A stretch of 64,000 bases of DNA from the NCBI RefSeq assembly GCF_020360975.1, contig NW_025408675.1, positions 3,038,001-3,102,000 on the forward strand, in the 5' to 3' direction. Source of the DNA: Hirsutella rhossiliensis (taxonomy: Eukaryota; Ascomycota; Sordariomycetes; Hypocreales; Ophiocordycipitaceae). Below, piece after piece: positions 9,213 through 18,752 of this stretch. Under the pieces are notes generated by a model that was not told the DNA's origin, ran no database searches, and saw only the letters and a program-made list of their open reading frames with translations. Both the position numbers and the translations under genes were made by a program. Within the stretch, counting starts at the first letter, position 1; each line of letters opens with the position of its first letter.

Positions 9213-11648
9213 CTAGGCCGGCAGGTTACGCTTCTCGCACTCGGTGAAGAAGATGACCATGCGCCAGAGCTTCTTGACCAGGTCCTCTGCCTCGTCGTCC
9301 AGTGCCTGCGAGTAAAGTCAGCAAGAGGGCTCTTCGTGAGAAACGAAACACAAAGAAAGGACTCACCCCCTCTAGTTCGTCGACCAAGCCACCAGCCGTC
9401 CCGTGCTTGCGGAGGTGCTCCTCGACCGTCTCCACCAGCATCTCCTCTTGCACGCCCAGGTACTCGACAATCTTCTTCTCCACAAACGGGCGTAGCCGCT
9501 CTCGCACAATGGCCTCGTCCATGTAGTCCCACTTGACGTCCCAGCCCCAGAGGCCGTCTTTGTCGGACGGAATCTCCTGCGCGAGGGCCCGGATCGCCTG
9601 CGAAATCTCCTCCTCGGACATGGCCCCCGGGCCGGACACGGGGTCCATCTGGATCGGCACTAGCTGTCGGCGAACCATGGGCTCCGCGTCTTCGTTGTCG
9701 AGCAGGCCCTCGACCTCGGCAATGGTGCGTCGCTGCGGCATGGCCCGCGATGCCTGGGCTCGCTGCGCGGCAGCTCCGAGCGACAGCTTGAAGGGCTGAG
9801 GCGCAGGAGCAGCGACTGCCGGGCGTCGGTCCGTCTCCTGGTCCTGGCGGTCCAGGAACGAGTCTGCCTGGCCTCGAGCTCGCTCCATTTGCGCCTGCTC
9901 CCGTCGTCGCTCGCCTTCCTCCTCGCGCCGATCCGCGTCGTCTCTCATCTCCTCGTCCTGCCGCTCCATGGCTCGCTTCCTCGCCCAGGCCGCGTGGTCC
10001 CTGTAGTAGGCATGCGTCTTTCGATTGGCCTCGAGGTCGTCGTCCCAAGCCATGTCGCGGGCGCGCTGCTCGTCCTTTCGCCTCTGCTTCTGCTCAGTCT
10101 CCTGCCGCTCGCGGTCCTGCTCGCGGTCCAGGGCAAGCTGCCTCGAGCGTTCTCGGTTGAGCCATTTGCGCTCCATTTCGATGAAGAGCCTATGTTCTTC
10201 GTCCTCCTTGATCTTCAGCTCTCTGCGATACAGCTCACCGTCGCTCGCGTCGGTGTCGTCGTCGTCATCAACGGCCTCATGGTGCGGGTCACGAGCGCCG
10301 CCGTTGACAAACGTCACACGATCAGTCCCGTTATGGCCTCTGGGCCACGACGGAGCGGATTGCATGGTGGAGGACCGTGGCCCCAAGGGAATGTAATTCG
10401 ACCCGCCGAGCGAGGGCGCAGATGCTCCGTTTTGCTGGCGGAAACGCGCCCCGATCTCTTCCTCTCTCCTCAGCCGCTCCATGTCCCGCTGGTTGCTGCG
10501 GTCGCGAAAGGCTGCAATCTCCTTTGCCACAACCTCGCGCATTTCAGCGGGAATATCGGCCAGCTCGTCTTCCTGCGCAATTGAAATGTTGACCACTTCC
10601 ACATTGCCCTGGACGTCGTTGTTGGTGGCGGCTGCGTCGGCGTCGGCATTAACACGAGTGCCGGCTGGGGGGTAGAAGAGCTCGAGCTGGAGCTGCTTGA
10701 GCGCCACGCGGGCCGATTCAAACCTGCTCTGAAACTCGGCATCCTCTCCCCTGTTCTCGTCTAACGAGGCCTGGTACTCGACAGTCGTTTCGTCAAAGGC
10801 CACACCCAGCTTCACCTTTTCAATCCCCTTAAACGTATCGTCCGGGGTTGGATTGGAGGTGGGTTGCTGTCGTTTGACGGGGACCTCGATGCCCTGTTCC
10901 CCGAGGAGCTTGAGGGCGATGGAAACCGACTCGTGGTCGTCAAAGAGGGCGAATCCGAGTTTCGACTTGTGCTCGCTCCAGAGACTGGCAGCGGGCTCCC
11001 ACTTGCGAAGCCGCCCCACGGCGTTGCAGATTTTCTGCACCCCCTCATCGCCACCCAGACCGTCGGGCATCTGGTGAATGATGATTGTCCGAAGCTTCTC
11101 GTCGCTCGTGGGTGGTGTGAGTATCTGCGGCACGTCCCTGGCACGATCCCTGCCCTGATCACCACCCCTCTCCATACCCATGCCGGGTCGCCCACCCGAT
11201 GGTGCCGACGGCCCGTCGCCTCGCCCGCCCGAGCCGGACGCTCCGGTGCCGAGTCGAATGACGGGGGCATTGAAGTTGATGTTGGGCATGTTGGCGGGGG
11301 GCTGGAAGCCCGAGGGGAGACCAGCGGCACGGCTCGCCGGCTGGGTGCTGGGCTGCGCAACACCGGGAGGAGGAGCCATTCCTGGAGCGGATGGCATGCC
11401 AGGAGGGGGCCCTGAGAGCTCCGAGTCAGCACTTTCTAACTCTGTCTCGTCTTCAGTCGTGTTGGATCCAGGCTCAGTACCTAGGCCGGGAGGGGGAGCG
11501 CCCATGCCAGGTGGGAGGCTGCCGTAGCCGCCGAAGCCGGGCGGCGCGCCGTAGGGGTTTCCTGCTGGAAAACGAGGGCTGGTTAGCAGCTGGACATTGC
11601 CGAGGCGGGCGGGAAGGTCAGCTTACCCCCATATTGATTGTAGGACAT
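9213..11648 (-). CDS. RRM/PWI splicing factor, RBM25/Snu71-like, 769 aa, two introns
   Basis: Predicted nuclear RNA-binding protein of the RBM25 family, whose members associate with U1 snRNP and influence 5' splice-site choice; yeast Snu71 is the proposed counterpart. Exons are complement(11627-11648), complement(9367-11561) and complement(9213-9305). Intron 1 is 65 nt (GTAAGC...CAG, branch GCTAACC) and restores an N-terminus starting MSYNQYGGNPYGAPPGFGG. Intron 2 is 61 nt (GTGAGT...CAG) and restores the end of the PWI fold, LDDEAEDLVKKLW. Order: Gly/Pro-rich N-terminus (1-150), an RRM at about 163-235 (TIIIHQMPDGLGG...LGFALFDD), a helical region, a long Arg/Glu/Asp-rich segment (about 340-600) with coiled-coil character, and a PWI domain at about 670-769 (WDVKWDYMDEAIVRERLRPFVEK). 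Lengths sum to an exact codon multiple. It is divergent from the bS21m gene. Confidence 0.92.
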
Positions 11649-12296
11649 GTTGGCGAGTTGCTCGGCTCGGGCTGTCTCGAGTCGCAGCGAACAAACAGCT
11701 CGTCGCGTGCCGTGGCTGTTTGGCTCTCAAGAACCACCCCGAGGCAGCAGCAGCCTGCCTTTGAACGGGATGAGGACTTTCAGGCTTCGCAAAAGATAGC
11801 TAGGATGCAAGAGTGTAGCAGATAAGTGCAAGTAGGAAGAGGAGGCCGCGTGGAGCGAATGTAGGTGTTTTTTCTTTCTTTCGCAGCGAGAGCTGCAGCT
11901 GTTGTTTTTTTGACAGCTGCCGCCAGTCGAGCCTCGCCGCGGTGGGGCTCAGACGTATCGTCTTGTACTCCGTACCTTTTCTTCCCTTCCCCTCGGAGCC
12001 AAGGCTGAGAGCGGAGCCCACCGCATCAGCATTTCTCCGGATTACCGGGCAACATTTGACGCTTGTCGTGACGGTGGAAGATGAAGCTGCGGGGAAGCTC
12101 ACACCAGACGCCCAATTGACGGCTGACCCATCTGCGTGATTGGTATCGGCAACATGCAAGTAACTGCCTCGGCCTGAACGTGACATTTTTCTAACTGCTT
12201 GCTCACAGGACTGCGGTGTCGAGACCCGGCATTTCGGTGCTGTCTCGCATCCTAGTCTCGTTGACGCGGCCAGCAGCCCTGCCGAGACGTCCCTCG
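11649..12296. promoter_or_regulatory. Divergent promoter between RBM25-like and bS21m genes
   Basis: About 650 bp separate the two divergent starts, so the region should carry both promoters and 5' UTRs. On the plus side there is a good 49-nt intron candidate at 12160-12208 (donor GTAACT, branch CTAACTG, acceptor CACAG). It does not connect in frame with the only nearby ATG (12154), so it is best read as a 5' UTR intron. No specific factor site is claimed. Confidence 0.5.
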
Positions 12297-12959
12297 ATGC
12301 TGCTACGAGTCTCGGCCAATCCACGCCGTCACTCCTCGTCCGACGGCGACTCTCGTGGCCGGCTGAATCCTCTGATTGGCAACCTCCCTCCGCTGCAGCA
12401 AGAACATCCCACCGAGACGCCACCATGGCCTGTTGCTCCAGCCCGCTCCCCGGATCCCAGCAACGCAGACTTGCCTCCGCCCCCTCCCCCTCCGCCGCGC
12501 GCCGATGCAGCGCCTGCGTCCCCGAGCTGGACCTTGGACCCCGGGTCCTTCCCGTCGGGCCACGCTTACAATGCCGTCTCCAGCGGCAAGATGGCCAGGC
12601 TCGACCTTGACAACATCATCGGCGCCAAAGCCGGCGAGTTCGCCGCCGAAAATGCCCTCACCATCACCAACCCCATGAGCCAGCCAAAGGTGCACACAAA
12701 AGCCGTCAGCGGCCGCACAGTCTTTATTAAGTCCCGCATGTCACCCACCTCTGCGCCGAATCCAGTCGTTGCCCTCCGCGTCCTGGACAAGATGTGTCGA
12801 GACCAGAAGATTAAGCAAAAGTATCACTCGCAAAAGTTCCACGAACGCAAGGGGTTGAGGAAGAAGAGGCTAAAGAGCTCCCGGTGGCGGGCGAGGTTCA
12901 AGACGGGCTTCCAGGCTACCGTCAGTAGGGTCTTGGAGCTGAAAAGGCAGGGCTGGTAA
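12297..12959 (+). CDS. MRP21: Mitochondrial small-subunit ribosomal protein bS21m (Mrp21), 220 aa
   Basis: Component of the mitochondrial small ribosomal subunit. The C-terminal third is a typical S21 domain (about residues 138-205): RTVFIKSRM, then VALRVLDKMCRDQKIK and the highly basic FHERKGLRKKRLKSSRWRARF. The N-terminus has the make-up of a mitochondrial presequence (MLLRVSANPRRHSSS) followed by a long Pro-rich linker, which accounts for the extra length over bacterial S21 (about 70 aa). The start was set at the ATG at 12297. The frame stays open upstream to 12209 with a further 29 residues lacking any acidic residue and looking like presequence, but it has no ATG, and splicing from ATG 12154 gives the wrong phase. 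A longer N-terminus from an unrecognised exon remains possible. The gene converges with the HAUS6 gene downstream. Confidence 0.88.
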   Translation: MLLRVSANPRRHSSSDGDSRGRLNPLIGNLPPLQQEHPTETPPWPVAPARSPDPSNADLPPPPPPPPRADAAPASPSWTLDPGSFPSGHAYNAVSSGKMARLDLDNIIGAKAGEFAAENALTITNPMSQPKVHTKAVSGRTVFIKSRMSPTSAPNPVVALRVLDKMCRDQKIKQKYHSQKFHERKGLRKKRLKSSRWRARFKTGFQATVSRVLELKRQGW

Positions 12960-13183
12960 GCGGTAGATGGCTGTGTGTTGTTTTCATCAACTGTACAGTA
13001 TTCTCAAGACCCGTCATCGCGGAACACGCGTTTACTCCAGGGCAGATGCCATGACATGTCGTCCATCGTGGTGCTCAACCCCGCTGCAGCCAGGAGCGAA
13101 CATGTGCCGTTGACAAGATGAAGTATTGAGAAGTCATTGGGACGACTTGTGTTCTCTTCTTGTCATTATTTTCATATCGGCAT

Positions 13184-15408
13184 CTACTCGCATGAATCTT
13201 GACTCAAGTCTCGCGTCGGGCTAGGTATCGGACTGGCCTTGATCTTGGGCCTTGATCTAAACACGGCCTCCATGTCCTCTTCGCACACCGGATCCTCCGC
13301 CTTCAACCCCCCTTCCTCCTCCACTGTAGGAAAGGAGCTGCCCTCCTTGCGCGGCGGTGCCCTGGATTTCCGCTGGGAGCGACGCCGCTCCAGCTGTGCC
13401 TTGAGTTTTGCCTTTTCAAAGCCCGCCATGCTTCGCCGCGTGCGGCTCACAAGGTCCTCGGCCCCATCTTGATCCGCCGACGCTTTGCTGTCCACCACGG
13501 CCAAGCCCGGGCTGGCCGCGGCTTCGTCGCCGGCTGGAGATTCCAGCGGGGACTCTGGCTCGTCGCCCTCAAGGAACAGATTGTCCGTCCGCGCCATGGA
13601 GAGGCGGGTGCGCTGTGCAAGAGAGAGGGTGTGGCGGGGCTTGGCGCGCTTGTTGGGGGAAGGAGATGCGTTATCCATCGACTCGAGGATGTGGTCGGCG
13701 AGCTCTTGTGTGGGAGAGAGGGCACGCCGCGAGTCCATCAACGATTCCTGCTCAGAGCAACCCATCTCCCGCACTGGGGATGGCCGAGGCGAGGGGCTTG
13801 GCGAGGACGAGGCTTGCCAGAGGCTTTTGCGGCCGACGGGGTCCAAGACGTGCATGTCGTGATCAAAGAGCTGTGCGGCGCTCATGTATTTTTGGGACAA
13901 CCCAGGGCCCTCGATCGACATAGTCTCGGCATCGTGCTGAGCACCCGGCAATCGCCCTGAGGCGTCCGGTTTGGTTGACACCGGGTCCTCGGAGGGCTTG
14001 ACTGCTAGATTGCTCCCGACGTCGTCTTCCAGATCACTGATTTCCGAAACGGAGCCTTGGTCCCCGGCGTTGGACCGCTGGGCCCGGGGCCTGGGTAGCA
14101 AGCTGTTGGGAGCCACGCATGGGCTTCGAATTCGCGTCAGCTCGTCCTGCAACTTATTGACAAGGCCCGCATATTCCTGTGTCAGGGGCTGGTTTACACG
14201 GCCAATGCTTGGTAGCCCAAATTGCAGGTCCTGATGGTGGACAAAGTTGAGGTCAAGGCCACGAGCAGTGTTGGCCTCGGCGTGGGCTACTGGGCTCGAC
14301 GGCTGTTGTGCGGGCTTGTGGCGAAAGGCCTCGACGCGAAACGCTTCCCACTTCTGGAGTCTCTCCCTTTGCATCCTGACGCGGGTGTCGAGCTGTTCCA
14401 AGAGGTCTCCTCCGCTTTCTTCCAGCTCCGCGAGTCTGCCTTGCTGGACTCGGCGCCACACTCTGTCAAAAGGCTCGGCGAGAAGCCCACGACTGGTGGT
14501 GTTCTCAGTGCCGGCGAGGAGGACATTTATCCAACTCTCGTTGCCAGACCAATTGTTTCGAACCGTGCGGCGCATCTCGGCCCTGACGTTTTCCGATACA
14601 GTGCCGCCACCGCCTTGCTGTTCTCGATGGCGGACCACGTCATTGCGCCGCGCCATGGCGCGCTCCTTGATGGTGAGCAGGTGAGCAAAATCCCGATACC
14701 GGGCCCTGGCCACCTCCTTCCTTTCGAGAATCCGTCGAAGAGAGAGCCTGTGTGCCAAGGCGAGGGCGACGAGCTCTGCGTTGTTTCCCTGATAGCCCCT
14801 CTCCTCCAAGACGAGCTCGGCAGCCAGGGCTGGGTGGCGGTCTACACGCTGGGCATCACGGGCGACGACTCTTTTCAAAACGGCTGTGGAAAAGTAGGCG
14901 AGGACTTCCTCGAGCCGTTCGCCCTTGCACTCGTCCAGCATGGTTTTGCGAATGACCAAGTCGCGCCCCAAGACGCCATTCTTCTTCGCGTTGTCGAGGG
15001 CGCGGAGGAGGGCTGCGCGGAGGTTGAGAGACTGCATCTGGTCGAGGGGAGGGAAAAAGGGCTTGAGCTTCTGCAAACAAGACACGTCAGCGGTGGAGCG
15101 TCAATGGAGGTGGTATAGGCAGCCCTCACATTTGCGGCCTCTTGGGGATCCCGGAGGGAAAAGAGGCGAAACAGGGCCCATTCGACACACTGAATGCGCC
15201 TCTTTTGGCCCGGGACACCGGCGCCCGACGTGGCAAACGTCATGGGAGAGATTCCGGGCCAGTCCGGCAGCAGGTCCAGATCGAGCAGCTGCAGGTTGGT
15301 CAGGAAGACGGACAAGGGCGGCGACGACGAGTCGGGAGCCGGGGTGCGATGAGGTTGGAGAGGCCGCGACGAGTTGGCGGCAGCCCGCGTCGATTGTAGC
15401 GCTGCCAT
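13184..15408 (-). CDS. HAUS augmin-like complex subunit 6 (HAUS6), 721 aa, one intron
   Basis: Subunit of augmin, which recruits gamma-tubulin to existing microtubules to branch spindle microtubules. Exons are complement(15130-15408) and complement(13184-15070). The 59-nt intron (GTGAGG...GCAG, phase 0) joins DPQEAAN to KLKPFFPPLDQMQSLNL, recreating an unbroken HAUS6 N-terminal domain (about residues 30-270). That domain has the family pattern: VFLTNLQLLDLDLLPDWPGI, CVEWALFRLF, and helical repeats with a conserved HRLSLRRILERKEVARARYR helix. Residues about 300-345 may be helical; the rest is Ser/Pro/Asp/Glu-rich and probably disordered, with several S-P dipeptides that could be CDK sites (inference). 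No upstream exon is needed: the ATG ending at 15408 gives a natural start. Fungal augmin is known from Aspergillus nidulans, so the gene is expected in filamentous fungi. Confidence 0.88.
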
Positions 15409-15985
15409 TCCGGCGACGGCGGCATGGTCCCGCCCGCGCTGGCAGTTCGAGAGGTGACTGTGGTTAGGCGGCGCCGGGCAATGAGGCCGTGGCTTGCGCA
15501 GATGTCGGTGTCGTGGGTCGGGGCCAACTTTGAAGCTCTGCCAGACGCACAGTCTTATTCACAGTGTGTGCACTGTACACGCCGCCGTGAACAACCTGTC
15601 CGTGCTCGACGAACGACCCCATCCCTGATTGCTTAATATAATAATAATTACTCTGTACGTACAAAAAGGTCTTCTCGATTGGATTCAAAGCGGAGTTATC
15701 ACCACAACCAACACGATAGTGACGAGAACTCGGCACGAGACTACCATCTCTCTAATCGAGGACGTCGTCGACAATTATGAGGTTGAGCTGGACAACTCAT
15801 CCCAGAATACAAACGTGCCTGGCTACAGACAGAATTCAACGGTGCCAGGGTGTTAGACACCACCTTCGCTTCCTCCTATCGCCTCCATTCTACGTACCCC
15901 GTCCGTTGCGATTCTCTCCACTGCGGCTAAACCCTGGTCCATCCTCGTTTCTCTCGGTTCCCACCATTGTCATTGTCATGCCGGG
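15409..15985. other. Intergenic region before the accessory cassette array
   Basis: Promoter side of HAUS6 followed by unassigned sequence. The base composition is still euchromatic, with a short AT-rich patch near 15,630-15,660. It ends where similarity to the recurrent spacer begins. No gene is supported here. Confidence 0.4.
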
Positions 15986-15989
15986 CCGG

Positions 15990-16500
15990 CGCGGGGTAGC
16001 GACGGGCGACTGCCAAGCACATCGATGAAAGCCACCCAGTGACACCGCGATAGGAGGAGCGGATGCGCGCGGCCCGAGCAACGCGAGGAATGGGGTGAGC
16101 TGACCGACCGGAGGGAGACTGTGTGAGCGGAGCGAGTAACGAACAGGGTGAGTCCACGAGTAGAACGAGTAAACGCAGCGGGAACGAGTTAGTAGCCAGG
16201 CACTTGGGTGACGGCTCTTGCGAGCCTGCTTCCGCACTCGGGACCCTGCTCCTGCCCTGTTTGGTATGAGGGTCCCCGCGCCACCCCAGAATGCAATGGA
16301 GGAGTGATTACGCACGTGATAGACTAGTGCTAGGCTGGATGGAGTGAAACGGAAGAAAGCGGTAGATAGACGAATGTGACCGGGGGGAAATAGAAGTGGT
16401 GACTAACACCGCAGTAATAGAGGAGCGAAAGGTACGTAGTGGGGTAGACGTAGAGCATTATGCGGCCTCGAGGGGTCCCTACTTCCGGACGGACATATGC
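15990..16500 (+). repeat. Accessory spacer repeat, copy A (5'-truncated)
   Basis: First copy of a GC-rich spacer found again at about 17,696, 19,618 and 48,870, all in the same orientation. Matching landmarks are the run ending in GACTGCCAAGCACA, a CCCGAGCAACGCGAGGA block shared with copy B, GACCGACCGGAGGGAGA, GAGCGGAGCGAG, an inverted pair GGGACCCT / AGGGTCCC (16240-16247 and 16268-16275), TAGACTAGTGCTAGGC, and GGACGGACA. Compared with copies B, C and E it lacks the first part, and the segment between the inverted arms has shrunk from about 70 bp to about 20 bp. It leads straight into the promoter of the 161-aa gene. Confidence 0.7.
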
Positions 16501-16516
16501 TAAGAAGCATAAAAAG
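16487..16516 (+). promoter_or_regulatory. Cassette promoter A
   Basis: GGACGGACA at 16487-16495 is followed by ATAAAAAGGG at 16509. The same box plus a TATA-like element ends spacer B (18434 and 18488) and the split spacer C (47706 and 47725), so it is probably the core promoter of each cassette. The ATG of the downstream gene lies about 380 bp further on, leaving room for a leader that may itself contain an intron. Confidence 0.5.
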
Positions 16517-16890
16517 GGCGAGGGCCCGACTGTTCTTCGTAGAAACCCCGAAGTTTCTACCCTTACCTTGAACCGAGTGGTTCAGCCTGCTTGTGAGCAG
16601 CACATGCACTTGTGTGCTATCTGTTGTCCAGTAGAGGCATATTACTGGCTCGATGGTGAGGGCACACACTACTCTTGCTTATGAAAGCTGATGAGGACAG
16701 CGGAGTTAGTCAGCCGGTCAGTCAGGTGACGACGCGTTTGCTATCCCGGTTCGACGCGGGGCAGAACCTCGCGCTCCACTCGCGACAACACACAAGCAGT
16801 GTGCACGTTCCAACAAACCGTGGAGAACGCCTGTTCTCGGTCTTCATTGACTGATGGGAAAAGTCTCTCGGAGACGCCACCTTCACGAGC

Positions 16891-17495
16891 ATGGATCGTC
16901 CCCTGGAGCAACCCGATTTTGCAGAGGCTGCTGACGGCCTGAGAAGGGCTGCAGTGCATCTCGACCGTTGCCGCAATCTACCAGCAGTAGATGGAGGGGA
17001 ACGCCTGGCCCAGACTTTAGAGGCTATACTGCACCGCCTTGGTGCACTCGAGCAGACGGTGAGACGTCGATTTGATGAGTTTGACTTGAAGCTGGATGGT
17101 TTCCAGCGGCGCATGGTGGTGGCGTAAGCTCGTCCTGTTGTATTGCAATTCGCTGTTCCCGCTAACGAGAGTGCGAGATAGGGAGATGAATGGAATGGCT
17201 CGACTGCAGAACGCCACGGCAATACGCCCGGAGGCGGACTTGGTCCCTCTCCTCAGCGTGGATACGGGCCAGGAGATTCAAGAATACCCTCCAACTGTTG
17301 GTGCAGTCGCGAGGTTGTCCGGTGAGTGCGCTTCCGGACTGGTAGTGTCGGCGTATCCGTGTCTAACTCAACACACGTTTAGTGCGGGATGTGGATCGCT
17401 TATTGCGAGAGCTTGGTGTTCCTTTAGCAGGCACAGTGGTTGAAAAGCGGCGGAAGCTGCTTCTTGCCTTGGGCACTACAACACGGGCTGTGTGA
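16891..17495 (+). CDS. Small predicted coiled-coil protein of unknown function, 161 aa, three exons
   Basis: Exons 16891-17123, 17182-17321 and 17383-17495; introns of 58 nt (GTAAGC...ATAG, branch GCTAACG) and 61 nt (GTGAGT...TTTAG, branch CTAACTC). All phases agree and the total is an exact codon multiple. The protein starts MDRPLEQPDFAEAADGLRRA, has a short conserved-looking segment LDRCRNLPAVDGGERL (about 34-49), then an amphipathic, probably coiled-coil helix (about 50-75: LEAILHRLGALEQTVRRRFDEFDL), a central ARLQNA segment, the motif LVPLLSVDTGQEIQEYPPTV, and a C-terminal helix pair VRDVDRLLRELGVPL...EKRRKLLLALG. I recall uncharacterised fungal proteins with this layout, but no function is known to me. 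No signal peptide or membrane segment. It is not damaged by RIP, unlike DNA 3 kb away. It sits behind spacer copy A and ahead of the Rad52-like gene. Confidence 0.75.
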
Positions 17496-17695
17496 ACAGT
17501 TCATGAGCTTGATGTTACGTTTTCAGTGCATTTGGTAGCGTTGGCGTCACAAGCAAATTGACTATCTGAACAGGATGTAATCACCATTTTTTTTTTCCTT
17601 CTTCACACTTCTCTCCACTCGCAAATGCATGACAATCCGACGCGGCCCCTGGCTGCACATGAATGCGATGAAAGCGACATGACGTAAACACACGG
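17496..17695. other. 3' flank of the 161-aa gene
   Basis: This is the 3' flank of the 161-aa gene, up to the start of spacer copy B. It contains a T-run near 17,588. No gene is seen. Confidence 0.4.
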
Positions 17696-18486
17696 CACAG
17701 TGGGCCAACCCCTTCACGGGCTACCGACTCTAAGAGCACCCCCGGAGGGCCCAGGCAGGACTACGAAATCCCCCACGTGGAGCCCCGAAGACGCAGTCGG
17801 AGGGCCGTGTGAGCGTTGCGCCGAGTGTTCCACCGCAGTGACCGTAGGGAGCGAGGACTACACAACGGCAGTGGATGGAGCGTAGTGACAGCCATGCACA
17901 AGTCCGTACACACCACCCACCTAGCTACAGACAACAGCCACAAGGAGAGTCCGCGAGTAGGCGAGCGGATGGGGGGGCGCCCGAGCAACGCGAGGATGTG
18001 AACGGAGTGAGCTGTAGGAGCAGAGCGACGTGACCGACCGGAGGGAGATGTGAGAGCGGAGCGAGAAGAACGACGAGAGGAGTGCAGACGACAAGAGGAG
18101 TGTAGACAGTGAGTGGAACGAGCACACCCGGGACCCTTATGCGGCGAGAGACCGACCGACGGAGAGAAGAATGAAGGACTGAGGGAGGGAGCGAGACTCT
18201 ATGTTTGGTTATAAGGGTCCCCTGCGCCCCCGCGCCCCGACCACAACGCAGTGCAGGTACGGACGGACGAAGAGAGTGGACTAGTATGTAAGCAGCCCGG
18301 ACAGAATGGGAGGGACTGCAGTGCTAGACCGAATCGACAAGAGGAGGAGAAGGTGGTGGTAACACCGGGAAGGACGGAGGACGGACGGTGGTTGGTGGGA
18401 TGCAGAGAATCGTGCAGCAAGGGACCCACCCCTGGACGGACACGTACATGAAGGTGTGTGGCACCTGAACCACTAGGCCGAGAGGC
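17696..18486 (+). repeat. Accessory spacer repeat, copy B (full length)
   Basis: Near-complete copy of the recurrent spacer. It opens with CCCTTCACGGGCTACC and a CCCGGAGGGCCCAGGCAG block, then AGTCGGAGGGCCGTGTGAGC (nearly identical in copy C), many 12-mers of the GAACGGAGTGAG / GAGCGGAGCGAG type, an inverted repeat GGGACCCTTAT (18130-18140) with ATAAGGGTCCC (18211-18221), the block TGCGCCCCCGCGCCCCGAC, TAGACCGAAT, and finally GGACGGACA. Minus-strand frames through it read Ser-Leu-Arg-rich protein and are by-products of the 12-mers. It leads into the Rad52-like gene. Confidence 0.75.
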
Positions 18487-18495
18487 ATATAAAAG
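18434..18495 (+). promoter_or_regulatory. Cassette promoter B (GGACGGACA box and TATA box)
   Basis: GGACGGACA at 18434-18442 and a consensus TATAAAAG at 18488-18495, 258 bp before the ATG of the Rad52-like gene. Downstream of the TATA box the sequence GGGACGGGGTGCCCG resembles the GGGCGAGGGCCCG after the box of copy A, so similarity continues past the TATA box. Confidence 0.6.
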
Positions 18496-18752
18496 GGACG
18501 GGGTGCCCGCTCCTTTCTCTCTTTTGTCTTGGGACAAACCTTCTCCCTCTCCCATACTCCTGTCGGAAAGACACGGCCAGCGGCAATTTCAAGTGATCAG
18601 GTGACGCGAAGAGCTCTTTGCTTCCTGGAAGCTGTCGAGTGTTGAACAACTCCCGGACGGGTCTTTTGCTTGCAAAAAGAGACAGACAGGATGTCCTTTT
18701 CGGGGAAACGTGGCGGAAGGCAGAGGACGACCAGGTGGTAACGCCGCCAGAC

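Noticed and set aside
12154..12208. ATG at 12154 with an intron as first exon of the bS21m gene
   Set aside because: Splicing at 12160/12208 joins in the wrong frame, so the intron is more likely in the 5' UTR and the ATG at 12297 was used.
18691..18752. Upstream ATG at 18691 as the start of the Rad52-like gene
   Set aside because: It is in a different frame and stops after 16 codons. The donor/acceptor pairs tried (18735 or 18738 to 18798) give the wrong phase.
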